Shown one piece after another: positions 1 through 8,176 of a stretch of 49,107 bases of DNA. The DNA is from JBDTVS01 sp040007095. Its GTDB lineage: Bacteria > Acidobacteriota > Vicinamibacteria > Vicinamibacterales > CAVVIG01. The DNA lies in contig JBDTVS010000200.1 of the NCBI GenBank assembly GCA_040007095.1, positions 1 to 49,107 of the forward strand, written 5' to 3'. The position numbers and the translations under genes are program-made. Under the pieces are notes generated by a model. The model had not been told where the DNA came from. It worked only from the letters and a program-made list of their open reading frames with translations, and ran no database searches. The first letter of the stretch is position 1; each line of letters starts with the position of its first letter.

Positions 1-102
1 GGCGGGCGCCTCGACGCCCAGAATGGCACACGTTATTCATCTACGGGTCCTAACCACCGAGATCACCATCGGCCGCTCAGAGAACGTGGCGAAATTAGAT
101 AA

Positions 103-175
103 TGAACCACAAAGGGCACAAAGATCACGGGGAAGGCCGAGAGCTTCTTTGTCTTCTTCGTGTCTTTGTGGTTCC
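103..175. repeat. Imperfect hairpin repeat, copy A
   Basis: The outer arms GAACCACAAAG (104-114) and CTTTGTGGTTC (164-174) are perfect complements, and the inner arms pair imperfectly. It lies about 60 bases beyond the stop codon of the minus-strand gene ending at 237. It is one of six related elements in this window, all at gene 3' ends. The rest of 1-236 shows nothing recognisable. Confidence 0.75.
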
Positions 176-236
176 GAGGAGACCGTCCACTAGATATCCG
201 CGCGACGCTCAGTGCCTCCGGTGGTCGTTGCTTCGT

Positions 237-1169
237 TCACTCCTCGATGAGACGCGTCGGAATCGTCACCGCCATCGTCCGGACATCGTCCACCGAGAAG
301 CCGGCATCGAGAAGACGCTGCGCGAACATGCCGAACCCCTCGGCGACGGGAGGATTGATCGTCTGGCCGAGGTCGGTTGAAATGACCGTCCGCGACACAC
401 CGGTCTGGCGGATGTTCGCGAAGGCGAGCTCCCACGGCGCCTTGTTCGTGTAGGTGGTCGTAAAGCAGTGCTCGATGATGGCGCCAAGGTCCGCGAGTGC
501 TTCCTGCTCGTCGCCGGTCAGGCTTTGCGACGGGAACTCGGCATGCGTGACGAGCACTTTCTTCACCCCAAGCTCCTTGGCGCCGCGCACCAGCGCGAAG
601 ATCTCAGGGCGCCCGAGGTGCCCGGTGGCCAGAATCATGTTGTGCTTGGCGATGCGTTCGAGACAACGCCGCGCCAGCTCGGTCAGCCCGCCGGCTTCGT
701 CGATCACCGTGAGCGGCGGCGGCGAAATCCCTTCCGCAGCAAGCTCGCGCTGAATCTTCGCCCAGAACGGCAGCTTCGCGGACCCGCCGTCGAGGCGGCC
801 GGCCGTCTCGTTCTGCGCATCGACGGTAGGAAACCAGACGATTTTGCAGCCCGTGCGCCCCGCCAGTTCGACCGCGACGGGATTGAGGCCGCCGACGCTG
901 TGGTTGAGCGTGATCGCGCCGAACACCCGGCTGCCCGGTACGGCCTTGGTCACGACCTGTGCCCGTTCGCCGGTCTGGATGTAGTGCGATTTCAGCACGA
1001 AGCCCTTCATGCCGTGGGCGAGGAACTCCTTCGCACAATCGATATCGTCGATGCGGCGTGCGATGACATCGGGGCCGACGTGGATCTGCAGATCGTAGGC
1101 GCCCTCTAGCGCCGACCATGCGCGGTCGGAGATCGGCGTCGTGTCTTCGAGCGGAGTTTCTGGAGTCAT
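237..1169 (-). CDS. DUF6282 family, amidohydrolase-like protein
   Basis: This is a 310-residue protein that I recognise as DUF6282, a metal-dependent-hydrolase-like TIM-barrel family whose reaction is not established. Early histidines sit in a DLQIHVGPD stretch and later ones in ATGHLGRPEI and VTHAEFPS, as expected for metal ligands on barrel strands. The start at 1169 is preferred because a Shine-Dalgarno-like AAAGGA sits just upstream; a longer reading to 1235 adds a basic tail with no family character. It is divergent from the OFA transporter. No signal peptide or membrane segment is visible, so it is probably cytoplasmic. The substrate is unknown. Confidence 0.8.
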   Translation of the reverse strand: MTPETPLEDTTPISDRAWSALEGAYDLQIHVGPDVIARRIDDIDCAKEFLAHGMKGFVLKSHYIQTGERAQVVTKAVPGSRVFGAITLNHSVGGLNPVAVELAGRTGCKIVWFPTVDAQNETAGRLDGGSAKLPFWAKIQRELAAEGISPPPLTVIDEAGGLTELARRCLERIAKHNMILATGHLGRPEIFALVRGAKELGVKKVLVTHAEFPSQSLTGDEQEALADLGAIIEHCFTTTYTNKAPWELAFANIRQTGVSRTVISTDLGQTINPPVAEGFGMFAQRLLDAGFSVDDVRTMAVTIPTRLIEE

Positions 1170-1426
1170 GGGATCCTTTGCAGCCAGCCGACAGCAGCGG
1201 CGTATTTTACTTCGGGGCAGGCGTTTCGAATACAACGCCCCATTTCCAGCAGTTCCGGTGCTTGGTCACGATCAAGACACCACGGGGTCGACGCGGGCAA
1301 ATGGCTGGTGTTTCTGTCGTTTTCGCGCCGATCGCCCCTGTCATTCCGCCCACTCTGGTTTCCGACTGTCGCTTTCACTCGAGCGCGCATTACAATGCGG
1401 CCGCTTCTCACGGAAGGTGACTGACG

Positions 1427-2737
1427 ATGACCCCGAACCGCTGGCGTATTCCGATCGGCGCCGTCGCCGTGCATATCTGTATCGGCTCGGTGTATGCCTG
1501 GAGCACCTTCAACCGGCCGATTCAGGCGCTGTTTCCGGGAAATCCCTGGTGGTTCAGTCCGCCGTACACGACATTCACCACGGCGCTGGTGCTCCTCGGG
1601 CTGAGCGCCGCGTTTGGCGGTCCATGGGTCGAGCGGCGAGGCCCGCGGGTTGCCGCGACCGCCGCGGCGCTGTTCTTCGGCGCCGGCCTGCTGATTGGCG
1701 GGATTGGCCTGGCGACCGGGCAATCGATGCTCGTGTTCTTCGGCATGGGCATCATCGGCGGCATCGGCTGCGGTCTCGGCTATATCTCGCCCGTCAGCAC
1801 GCTGGTGAAGTGGTTCCCCGATCGCCGTGGCATGGCGACCGGCATGGCGATCATGGGATTTGGCGGCGGCGCCTTTCTCGCCGGCTATCTGAACGGCTTC
1901 TTCATCGATCGGATCGGCGTCGCGAGCACCGTCATGGCGCTCGGTGCGACGTATCTCGTGATCATGCTGCTTGGCGCGCGGCTGCTCGAACGCCCGCCCG
2001 CGGGGTGGAAGCCGGAAGGATGGACGGCGCCCACGAAAACGAAAGCGATGATCACGGAACGCAGCCTCTCGCGGAACGACGCGGTGCGAACCGGACAGTT
2101 CTACCTGCTGTGGGGCATTCTGTTCCTCAACGTGACCGCCGGGATCGGCATTCTGGCGCAGGCCTCGCCGATGATGCAGGACATGTTTCGTCGCACGCCG
2201 CTGCAGGCCGCGGCCGTCGTGTCGCTGATCAGTGTCTTCAACGCAGGCGGGCGGTTCCTCTGGGCGTCGAGCTCCGACTACATCGGCCGCCGCAACACCT
2301 ACACGATCTTCTTCATCACGCAGTTCGCGTTGTTCCTGCTGATTCCGGGGCTCGCCGCTCAGGGCAGCTTGGGGCTGTTCGAAGCCAGCCTGTTTCTCGT
2401 CATGACGATGTACGGCGGCGGCTTTGCGACGATTCCGGCGTTTCTCGCGGATCTCTTCGGCCCCGACAACGTCGGCGCCATTCACGGCGCGCTCCTGACG
2501 GCGTGGAGCGCTGCGGCCGTCGTCGGACCGGTCATCATCACCGAGCTGTCGAACCGCGCGAAGGCGGCGCTGCCTCCCGGCGCCGACCGCATCCACATCT
2601 ACGACACGCCGCTGCAGGTGCTGGCCGCATTGCTCGCGATCGGCTTCGTGCTGACACTGCTGGTCCGGCCCCTGCGCCAGACGAGCCAGGACGCCAGGGC
2701 TCACGGGACTTCGGCGGAGGCACCACTTGAAGTGTGA
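1427..2737 (+). CDS. MFS transporter, OFA (oxalate/formate antiporter) family
   Basis: This is a 436-residue membrane protein with about twelve hydrophobic segments. The N-terminus reads NRWRIPIGAVAVHICIGSVY, the hallmark of OFA-family carriers, and a typical WFPDRRGMATG loop follows TM4 (around residue 127). Family members exchange small carboxylates such as oxalate and formate, but specificity cannot be read from sequence. An AAGGTGA ribosome-binding site precedes the ATG. The stop codon lies at the edge of a heptamer repeat. A formate-exporting role would fit the formate-releasing Fhc genes elsewhere in the window; this is inference only. Confidence 0.88.
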   Translation: MTPNRWRIPIGAVAVHICIGSVYAWSTFNRPIQALFPGNPWWFSPPYTTFTTALVLLGLSAAFGGPWVERRGPRVAATAAALFFGAGLLIGGIGLATGQSMLVFFGMGIIGGIGCGLGYISPVSTLVKWFPDRRGMATGMAIMGFGGGAFLAGYLNGFFIDRIGVASTVMALGATYLVIMLLGARLLERPPAGWKPEGWTAPTKTKAMITERSLSRNDAVRTGQFYLLWGILFLNVTAGIGILAQASPMMQDMFRRTPLQAAAVVSLISVFNAGGRFLWASSSDYIGRRNTYTIFFITQFALFLLIPGLAAQGSLGLFEASLFLVMTMYGGGFATIPAFLADLFGPDNVGAIHGALLTAWSAAAVVGPVIITELSNRAKAALPPGADRIHIYDTPLQVLAALLAIGFVLTLLVRPLRQTSQDARAHGTSAEAPLEV

Positions 2738-2832
2738 AGTGTGAAGTCTGACGCCGGAACTGGGAAGTACGCCGGCCGCCAACGTTGGAACGCCGCCGAC
2801 GTCGGACTTGAAGCGTCAGACGTCAGACTTGT
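2729..2832. repeat. GAAGTGT heptamer repeat with inverted partner
   Basis: Three heptamers run in tandem from 2729 (GAAGTGT, GAAGTGT, GAAGTCT). An inverted partner GTCAGACTT (2822-2830) is complementary to AAGTCTGAC (2744-2752). A perfect palindrome CCAACGTTGG lies between them. The block separates the convergent OFA transporter and flavoprotein genes and supplies the transporter's stop codon. A related 7-base periodicity is at 31678-31712. Confidence 0.6.
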
Positions 2833-2912
2833 GTCGTTGCCAGTACCGCAGTGTGTCCGGTTCGCAGCGCACAACACGCGGCCGGACGGCCGACTTGAGA
2901 CGGGCGTCGTCG

Positions 2913-4088
2913 TCAATACAGCAGTGTGTTCGGTTCGAGGCCGCACAGCACGCGCCCATAGAGCTCGGTGGCCGTCTGCGCGTGCATGATCGCGTGGTTG
3001 GCCAGCGCCTGCATGTCGCGCTGGAGGCGCTGGATGGGCACGTGCATCTGGATCGCCGAGGCGCCGCTGGCGTTGAAGAGCGTGTCGACGGCTTCCCGCG
3101 CCAGGCCGGTGGCGTAGCCGATATGGGCGCGCGTTTTGATCCGGGCCTCGATCGTCATCGGCCCGCCCGGATGCGAATCGAGAATCGCTGCGGCCCGGCG
3201 GACGTGCGCGTCGGCCGATTCGATCTTCAATGCGGCCTCGCCCACCTGGAGATGCGTCACAGCCGCTGCCGCTTGATTGGTGTAGCTGGTGTAGGTGATG
3301 CCGCGGCCAGGCAGACGCGCGAAGAACGCTTCGAGCGCTCCACGCGCGATGCCGAGCGGCGTGCCGCCGCCATTGACGACCAGCACCGGGGCGAGCGGGT
3401 AGTTGAAATACGGGTTGGCCGCATTGTGCCGCCCGGTCGGATACTTCGCCTCGACCAGTTCGGGAAGCGGCAGGGCGCGGTGGGCCGGCACGAAGACGTT
3501 CTCGGCGAGGATCGTGTTGCTGCCGGTGGCGGCCATGCCGCTCGCGTACCAGTCGTCGACAATCGTCAGCTCCCGGCTCGGGACCAGGCAGCACATCGGC
3601 ATCCCGGGAGCGGTGTCCGAAGCGAGCACCGCGTTGAGCACCGTCCATCGCGCGCCATGGCAACCCGTGTTGAATCCCCACCGGCCGTTGACCACGAGAC
3701 CGCCATCCCTGCGGACCGCCGTTCCGGTCGGAGTAAACACGCCGCTTATCCGGGGGTCCGTCGCGAACACTTCTTCCTGCGCCTCGTCGGGAAATCCGCT
3801 GGCGAGCCAGGCCATCGCGCTGTAGATCGTCGCGACCCATGAGGTGGAGGGACAACCCCGGGCGATCTCCGCGAGCACGTCGCACTGCGTCTCGAACGTC
3901 GCTTCGTCGCCACCGTAATTCTTGGGCGCCATCATCCGGAAGACGCCGGCATCGCTCAGCGCATCGAGGCTCGCTTCCGGCACCCGCCTGGCGCGTTCGG
4001 CTGCCGCTGCGTTGTCACGCAGCATCGGGACCACTGCGGCCACGCGCATGACAAGCGCCCGACGGACGGTATCAGCAACGTCGATCAT
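2913..4088 (-). CDS. Acyl-CoA dehydrogenase-fold flavoprotein (HsaA/HpaB-like monooxygenase type)
   Basis: This 391-residue protein has the acyl-CoA dehydrogenase fold: an N-terminal helical domain (APKNYGGDEATFETQ, near residue 55), a middle beta domain (GGLVVNGRWGFNTGC, near 125) and a C-terminal helical bundle. The middle segment resembles flavin-dependent two-component monooxygenases of the HsaA/DszC group rather than fatty-acid oxidation enzymes, and I do not see the usual catalytic glutamate context of acyl-CoA dehydrogenases. A separate flavin reductase would be needed, and none is adjacent. It stands alone, downstream of hairpin B, with the ATG at 4088. The substrate is unknown. Confidence 0.75.
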   Translation of the reverse strand: MIDVADTVRRALVMRVAAVVPMLRDNAAAAERARRVPEASLDALSDAGVFRMMAPKNYGGDEATFETQCDVLAEIARGCPSTSWVATIYSAMAWLASGFPDEAQEEVFATDPRISGVFTPTGTAVRRDGGLVVNGRWGFNTGCHGARWTVLNAVLASDTAPGMPMCCLVPSRELTIVDDWYASGMAATGSNTILAENVFVPAHRALPLPELVEAKYPTGRHNAANPYFNYPLAPVLVVNGGGTPLGIARGALEAFFARLPGRGITYTSYTNQAAAAVTHLQVGEAALKIESADAHVRRAAAILDSHPGGPMTIEARIKTRAHIGYATGLAREAVDTLFNASGASAIQMHVPIQRLQRDMQALANHAIMHAQTATELYGRVLCGLEPNTLLY

Positions 4089-4394
4089 GACCAGGGATTA
4101 TTCGGCACTTCGATCCGCCGTGCAAGGGAGTGGGGCGTCGGTCGATTCTGGCCGGTTCGCGTAGGGCATCAACCGAGACCTTCAAAACGCACTCCAGCAT
4201 TGAAATCCGGAACCACAAAGACACAGAGCATCTCTGGGTCCTCTTCGTGATCTCGGTGACCTCGGTGGTTGACGTTGAAACTGAAGCATTATTCCTTCCG
4301 ACAGAGTGTCACGGTCCGGCTCAAACCGGACACTACTACGTTCACAAGTGGAAAGCGCTCCGGCTAAAAGCCAACGAGCGATCACCACCGCACG
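4089..4394. other. Intergenic stretch between flavoprotein and aminotransferase
   Basis: No credible gene is present. The stretch holds hairpin B (4209-4271) and otherwise unremarkable sequence. It lies downstream of the aminotransferase and upstream of the flavoprotein, so a promoter for the latter is expected here, but I could not single out a convincing -35/-10 pair. Confidence 0.6.
4209..4271. repeat. Imperfect hairpin repeat, copy B
   Basis: Outer arms AACCAC (4211-4216) and GTGGTT (4265-4270) pair, with imperfectly matched ACAAAGACACAGAG and CTTCGTGATCTCGGTG inside. It lies 124 bases past the aminotransferase stop codon. Same family as the elements at 103, 14803, 27601, 38468 and 44511. 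Confidence 0.7.
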
Positions 4395-5627
4395 CTATTC
4401 CGCGAGCGCGGCGTCGAGGATCGAGATCGCCTCGTCGATCTCGCTGGTCGAGACGATGAGCGGCGGAAGCAGGCGGAGGACGGTATCGTGCGTGCAATTA
4501 ATCGCCAGGCCGCGACGTAGACAGGCATCCACGTAGCGGTCTCCCGGCACGCTGAGCTGAAGGCCCGCCATCACTCCGGCGCCGCGGACCTCCGTCACCA
4601 CACGGTGGCGCCCCGCAAGCCCGCGCAGCCGCTCGTGCAGGTGAGCACCGGCGGCGCGGATGTGCGGCAGCAGCTCGTCCACCATCGACAGCACCTCAAT
4701 CGCGACTCGGCACGCCAACGGGCCGCCGCCAAACGTGGTGCCGTGCATCCCCGATGGAATCGCGGCCGCGGCGGCCTCCGAAAAGATCGTGGCACCCAGG
4801 GGCAAGCCCCCCGCGAGGGGCTTGGCCGTCACCACGATGTCGGGGAGCCCCACGTCCTCGAACCGTTGATACGCGAATCGCGTCCCGGTCCGGCCAAGCC
4901 CGCACTGTGTCTCGTCCGCGATCCACATCGCGCCGGCGCGCTCGGTCAAGGTCCGCACGTCGGCCACAAACGCGTGCGACAAGGGATGAATGCCGCCTTC
5001 GCCCTGCACCACTTCAAGGATGACTGCGGCCGTCTCCCGATCGACGGCCCGCCGCAGCGCGTCGCGATCGTTGGCCGCGATGAACTCGACTCCCGGGACC
5101 AGCGGCTCGAAGAGACGGCGATACTTCTCGTGCCCCGTGACGGACAGCGCGCCCATGGTGCGTCCATGAAACCCGTGGTGAAGCGCCACGATCTTGCGCC
5201 TGCTCGGCTGGTGACGATTTCCTGCCGCCCGCGCGGCCTTGAGCGCCGTCTCGACCGCTTCGGTGCCGCTGTTCGAGAAGAACACGCGCGCCAGCCCGCT
5301 CCATTCCACCAACCGCTCGGCCAGCAGCCCCTGGTAGCGGTGATAGAACAGGTTCGACGTGTGGAGGCATAGCGCCGCCTGCGCCTGAATCGTGCGGACC
5401 AGACGCGGATGCGCGTGTCCCAACGCGTTGACGCCGATCCCGGTGATGAAATCGAGGTAGCGCCGTCCCTCGATGTCCCAGAAGACGCACCCTTCGCCGC
5501 GGTCGATGGTGATCGGCGACCGCTGATAGGTCTGTAACAGAAACCGCGATTCGCGCGCGCCGACGCGCTGATGAGTCTCGGTCTCCCCGAGCGCGACTGT
5601 CGAAGCCGAAGTAAACGAAGCGTCCAT
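4395..5627 (-). CDS. Class III aminotransferase (acetylornithine/ornithine type)
   Basis: This is a 410-residue PLP enzyme of the ArgD/RocD group. Visible landmarks are the SNSGTEAVETALKAAR phosphate-binding region, the FHGRTMGALSVTG strand, a WIADETQCGLGRTG stretch with the PLP-ring aspartate, and TAKPLAGGLPLGA, whose lysine forms the Schiff base. Family members transfer amino groups between an omega-amino acid and 2-oxoglutarate. The ATG at 5627 is chosen because the upstream TTG at 5669 lies inside the LysR palindrome. It is divergent from the LysR gene. No arginine genes are nearby, so arginine biosynthesis is not supported by context. It could serve as the missing furan-aldehyde aminotransferase (MfnC role), but that is speculation. 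Confidence 0.85.
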   Translation of the reverse strand: MDASFTSASTVALGETETHQRVGARESRFLLQTYQRSPITIDRGEGCVFWDIEGRRYLDFITGIGVNALGHAHPRLVRTIQAQAALCLHTSNLFYHRYQGLLAERLVEWSGLARVFFSNSGTEAVETALKAARAAGNRHQPSRRKIVALHHGFHGRTMGALSVTGHEKYRRLFEPLVPGVEFIAANDRDALRRAVDRETAAVILEVVQGEGGIHPLSHAFVADVRTLTERAGAMWIADETQCGLGRTGTRFAYQRFEDVGLPDIVVTAKPLAGGLPLGATIFSEAAAAAIPSGMHGTTFGGGPLACRVAIEVLSMVDELLPHIRAAGAHLHERLRGLAGRHRVVTEVRGAGVMAGLQLSVPGDRYVDACLRRGLAINCTHDTVLRLLPPLIVSTSEIDEAISILDAALAE

Positions 5628-5662
5628 GACGAGATCGTAGGCGTGTCCGATCGATACGTCCA

Positions 5663-5687
5663 ATATCAATTAACGAGTGATTGATAT
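5663..5687. promoter_or_regulatory. Palindromic LysR-type operator between divergent genes
   Basis: ATATCAAT (5663-5670) and ATTGATAT (5680-5687) form a perfect 8-bp inverted repeat with a 9-base spacer. It lies 9 bases before the lysR ATG and 35 bases upstream of the aminotransferase ATG. AT-rich dyads in this position are typical LysR recognition sites for autoregulation and control of the divergent gene. The assignment to this LysR protein is by position. Confidence 0.7.
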
Positions 5688-5696
5688 GATAAAGCA

Positions 5697-6653
5697 ATGG
5701 CTGAATTCGATCTGGACGGCCTGGAATTGACCCACCTGCGGTATTTCGTCGTGCTGGCCGAGGAGCTGCACTTCGGCCGCGCCGCGCTGCGTCTCCACAT
5801 CTCGCAGCCGCCGCTCACCCAGCAGATCCAGCGGCTCGAGGCGCGCGTCGGACACGCGCTCCTGCGCAGAACCTCCCGCCGCGTCGAGCTGACCGACGTC
5901 GGGCGGACGTTCGCGGAAGCCGCGCGCGCCGTGCTCCAGGAAGCCAGGCATGCCCTCGACGCGACCCGCAAGGTCGGCCGGGGTGAGGCGGGCCACCTGA
6001 CGCTGGCCACGCCGCCTTCACTGATGCTCGACGCCCTGCCACGCGTCATCCGCCGGTTCCGCGAGCTGTTTCCGGCCGTGGACCTGCGCCTGCGCGAAAT
6101 GTCCACCAGCCGGATCTACGACGCTCTCGAATCGGGCGGCGCAGACTTGGGCATCGTCCGCGGCCCCCAGTCACCGGCGTCGCTTCCGAAACTCGCCAGT
6201 TGGGCCGAGGCGCTCGTCGCGTTTCTGCCGCGGGGACACATGGCGGCGACAACGCGCCGCTTCACATTGCGGCAACTGGCCTCCGAGCCGTTCGTGTTCT
6301 TTCCGCGGGACCTTGGCCCCGGCTTCTACGAAGAGCTCCTCGGCCATTGCCGGAACGCAGGCTTCGAGCCTCGGGTCGTGCAGGAGGCCACGCAGTGGTC
6401 GAGCGTGATCAGTCTGGTGAGCGCCGGGGTCGGCGTGTCAATCGGTCCGGCGTCGGTGGCCAAGCTGCTGTCCGGCACCGTCGAGGTTCGCGCCCTCGAG
6501 CGGAAATCCACGCAGGTGCATCTGCTCGGGGCGAGCGTTCGAGAGCACCCTGCGGTCCGCCATTTCGTCGCCATCGCTCGAGCGGCGTATCGCGCTCACG
6601 ATTCCGCCCCACGCCAGACCCGCGCGCCCGCCTCCGGGAACGGCCCTTCGTAG
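5697..6653 (+). CDS. LysR-family transcriptional regulator
   Basis: This is a 318-residue regulator. Residues 11-70 form the LysR winged helix-turn-helix (LTHLRYFVVLAEELHFGRAA, then SQPPLTQQIQRLEARVG). From about residue 95 it has the two-lobed periplasmic-binding-like effector domain. It is transcribed divergently from the aminotransferase across the palindrome at 5663-5687, so it probably controls that gene and itself. Its last 58 bases overlap, antisense, the 3' end of the beta-RFAP synthase gene. The inducer is unknown. Confidence 0.92.
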   Translation: MAEFDLDGLELTHLRYFVVLAEELHFGRAALRLHISQPPLTQQIQRLEARVGHALLRRTSRRVELTDVGRTFAEAARAVLQEARHALDATRKVGRGEAGHLTLATPPSLMLDALPRVIRRFRELFPAVDLRLREMSTSRIYDALESGGADLGIVRGPQSPASLPKLASWAEALVAFLPRGHMAATTRRFTLRQLASEPFVFFPRDLGPGFYEELLGHCRNAGFEPRVVQEATQWSSVISLVSAGVGVSIGPASVAKLLSGTVEVRALERKSTQVHLLGASVREHPAVRHFVAIARAAYRAHDSAPRQTRAPASGNGPS

Positions 6654-7570
6654 ACCGCGTCTGAGCCCGAGACGCCGCGCGCGCGCTCGGCCAGTCGACG
6701 CCCGGCCGCTTCACCGTCGACAATGCCGTAGACGGCGGGCCCCCACGAGCTCTGCCCGACGCCCGACGCCCCCCACTCGGCCATGCGACGCACCAGCTCT
6801 TCGCTCGGGCCGGCCGCGAACGTGCCGCCCTGGACCGGCCCGAACCAGCGGCCCGTGATCTCCTGCACCGCGCTGAGCGCGGCGCCAAACGTCGGGAGGT
6901 CGCCCTCCGCGATTGCCGGAAGCAACGCCATCAACACCCGGTGCGCGACACGTTCGACCTCCTGCTCGGGCGGCAGCGGCAACCGTGCGAACGCCTCCGC
7001 TTCGGCGTGACCGCTCAGTCCCCTCGCCGACCGCGGCACGACGACGACGCAGCGCCATGTGGGCGGAAACGGAAGCCGGGCGAGCAATGGAGCAAGGCGA
7101 TCGCCGTCCCGGCGTCGCCCGCCTTCGAGCACCAGGCCGCCGCCGGAAAAGGTCCACGTGCCAATGGCGGAGCGCTGCGCGCGTCCCGTCGCGTGCGAGA
7201 GCGCGGGCGCATCGGTGGGCGTACCGTGGATTTCGGCGAGTACCCGTCCCACGGCCAGCGCCAGCTGCGTACCCGATCCAAGCCCGGCATGCGACGGCAG
7301 GCTTCGATGCACGCGAACCCGGGCGCCACCCGTCAGCTGGTGATACCTGAGAAATCGTCCGGCGGCCTCGGTTGCCCGATCGGCGTGTTCGCCGACCACA
7401 TCCAGAACATCAGCGGGCGACGCCGACACCAGCAGCGACGGCGCCGGCGCCGCCGCGCCAATCCCGCCAAACCATCGTCCGAGCGATCCGCGCAGATCGA
7501 GCACGCCGAAGTGGAGGCGCGCAGGCGATTCGACGTACACCCACTCTCCATCTTGCAGTCGCCTCGTCAT
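6596..7570 (-). CDS. Beta-ribofuranosylaminobenzene 5'-phosphate (beta-RFAP) synthase
   Basis: This 324-residue GHMP-fold protein matches beta-RFAP synthase, which condenses 4-aminobenzoate with PRPP, releasing CO2 and pyrophosphate, as the first committed step of the H4MPT arm. Motifs seen are SPARLHFGVLDLRG (residues 15-28), the GHMP loop LPSHAGLGSGTQLALAVG (near 90), RSAIGTWTFSGGGLVLEGG (near 132) and SGVGQSSWGPAVYG near the C-terminus. It is the last gene of the seven-gene operon, and its ATG overlaps the DUF447 stop codon (ATGA). The PabA and PabB genes just upstream would supply its aromatic substrate. The 3' end overlaps lysR on the opposite strand. Confidence 0.92.
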   Translation of the reverse strand: MTRRLQDGEWVYVESPARLHFGVLDLRGSLGRWFGGIGAAAPAPSLLVSASPADVLDVVGEHADRATEAAGRFLRYHQLTGGARVRVHRSLPSHAGLGSGTQLALAVGRVLAEIHGTPTDAPALSHATGRAQRSAIGTWTFSGGGLVLEGGRRRDGDRLAPLLARLPFPPTWRCVVVVPRSARGLSGHAEAEAFARLPLPPEQEVERVAHRVLMALLPAIAEGDLPTFGAALSAVQEITGRWFGPVQGGTFAAGPSEELVRRMAEWGASGVGQSSWGPAVYGIVDGEAAGRRLAERARGVSGSDAVYEGPFPEAGARVWRGAES

Positions 7571-8136
7571 TGCCGCTCCGGAGCGACTGGAGGCGCCAGG
7601 CGGATGTACTCAGTCAACAGCGTCATGGCCTCGAGCTCCTGCGGGCCGGCGGTCTTGTCCACGATGATCTGCAGCCGCGCCCGCTCGCTCTCGATGAACT
7701 CGCGCGGCAGCAGATGCAGGCGCGTCGCATGGATCGCCATCTCGAGCACAGCGTGACGCGCCCGATTGAAGCCCACGAACTCCCGGTGGGTGCCATGGTG
7801 CACCACGGTCGTGTCGATGCGCGAGCGCGGCGGCGTGCTGTCGATGGAACGCACCCGCAACTCCCGCCACGAACAGCAGTCGCCGAGGACGACGCCGCGG
7901 ACGGCCACCGCCGGCACGGTCGGGTAGTGCGGGTTCGAAATCGCCGCGCGCGCGAACACTCGCACATCGTCGGTGAGATTGACGACGGCGGTGCCGGTGG
8001 CCAGGACGTTGCGGTAGGTCGCCGTCTCGAGAAAGGGCTTGAGGACAATCCGGTCGGCGCCCCATTCCACGCCCATCGGCGCGACATTCACAGTCCCGTC
8101 TTCGGCGACGGTGGTGACGATGGTTTCGACAATCAC
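7567..8136 (-). CDS. DUF447 protein (split-barrel fold, H4MPT-associated)
   Basis: This 189-residue protein begins with the DUF447 pattern (ETIVTTVAEDGTVNVAPMGV) and has the NLTDDVRVFARAAIS segment. The fold is a flavin-reductase-like split barrel, and the family co-occurs with methanopterin genes in archaea and methylotrophic bacteria; its reaction is not settled. A GTG start at 8136 lies 40 bases after pabA, and the stop codon overlaps the beta-RFAP synthase ATG. Flavin or pterin binding is a reasonable guess from the fold. No signal peptide is visible. Confidence 0.85.
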   Translation of the reverse strand: MIVETIVTTVAEDGTVNVAPMGVEWGADRIVLKPFLETATYRNVLATGTAVVNLTDDVRVFARAAISNPHYPTVPAVAVRGVVLGDCCSWRELRVRSIDSTPPRSRIDTTVVHHGTHREFVGFNRARHAVLEMAIHATRLHLLPREFIESERARLQIIVDKTAGPQELEAMTLLTEYIRLAPPVAPERQ

Positions 8137-8176
8137 GATTCGACCAGCGATCCACGAAGGTACGGGCCCGTACGCT

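Noticed and set aside
1166..2782. 538-codon minus-strand frame opposite the OFA transporter
   Set aside because: Arg/Asp/Gln-rich shadow of a membrane-protein gene, no family match.
5627..5669. TTG start of the aminotransferase at 5669
   Set aside because: It lies inside the LysR dyad and adds residues not typical of the family; ATG 5627 preferred.
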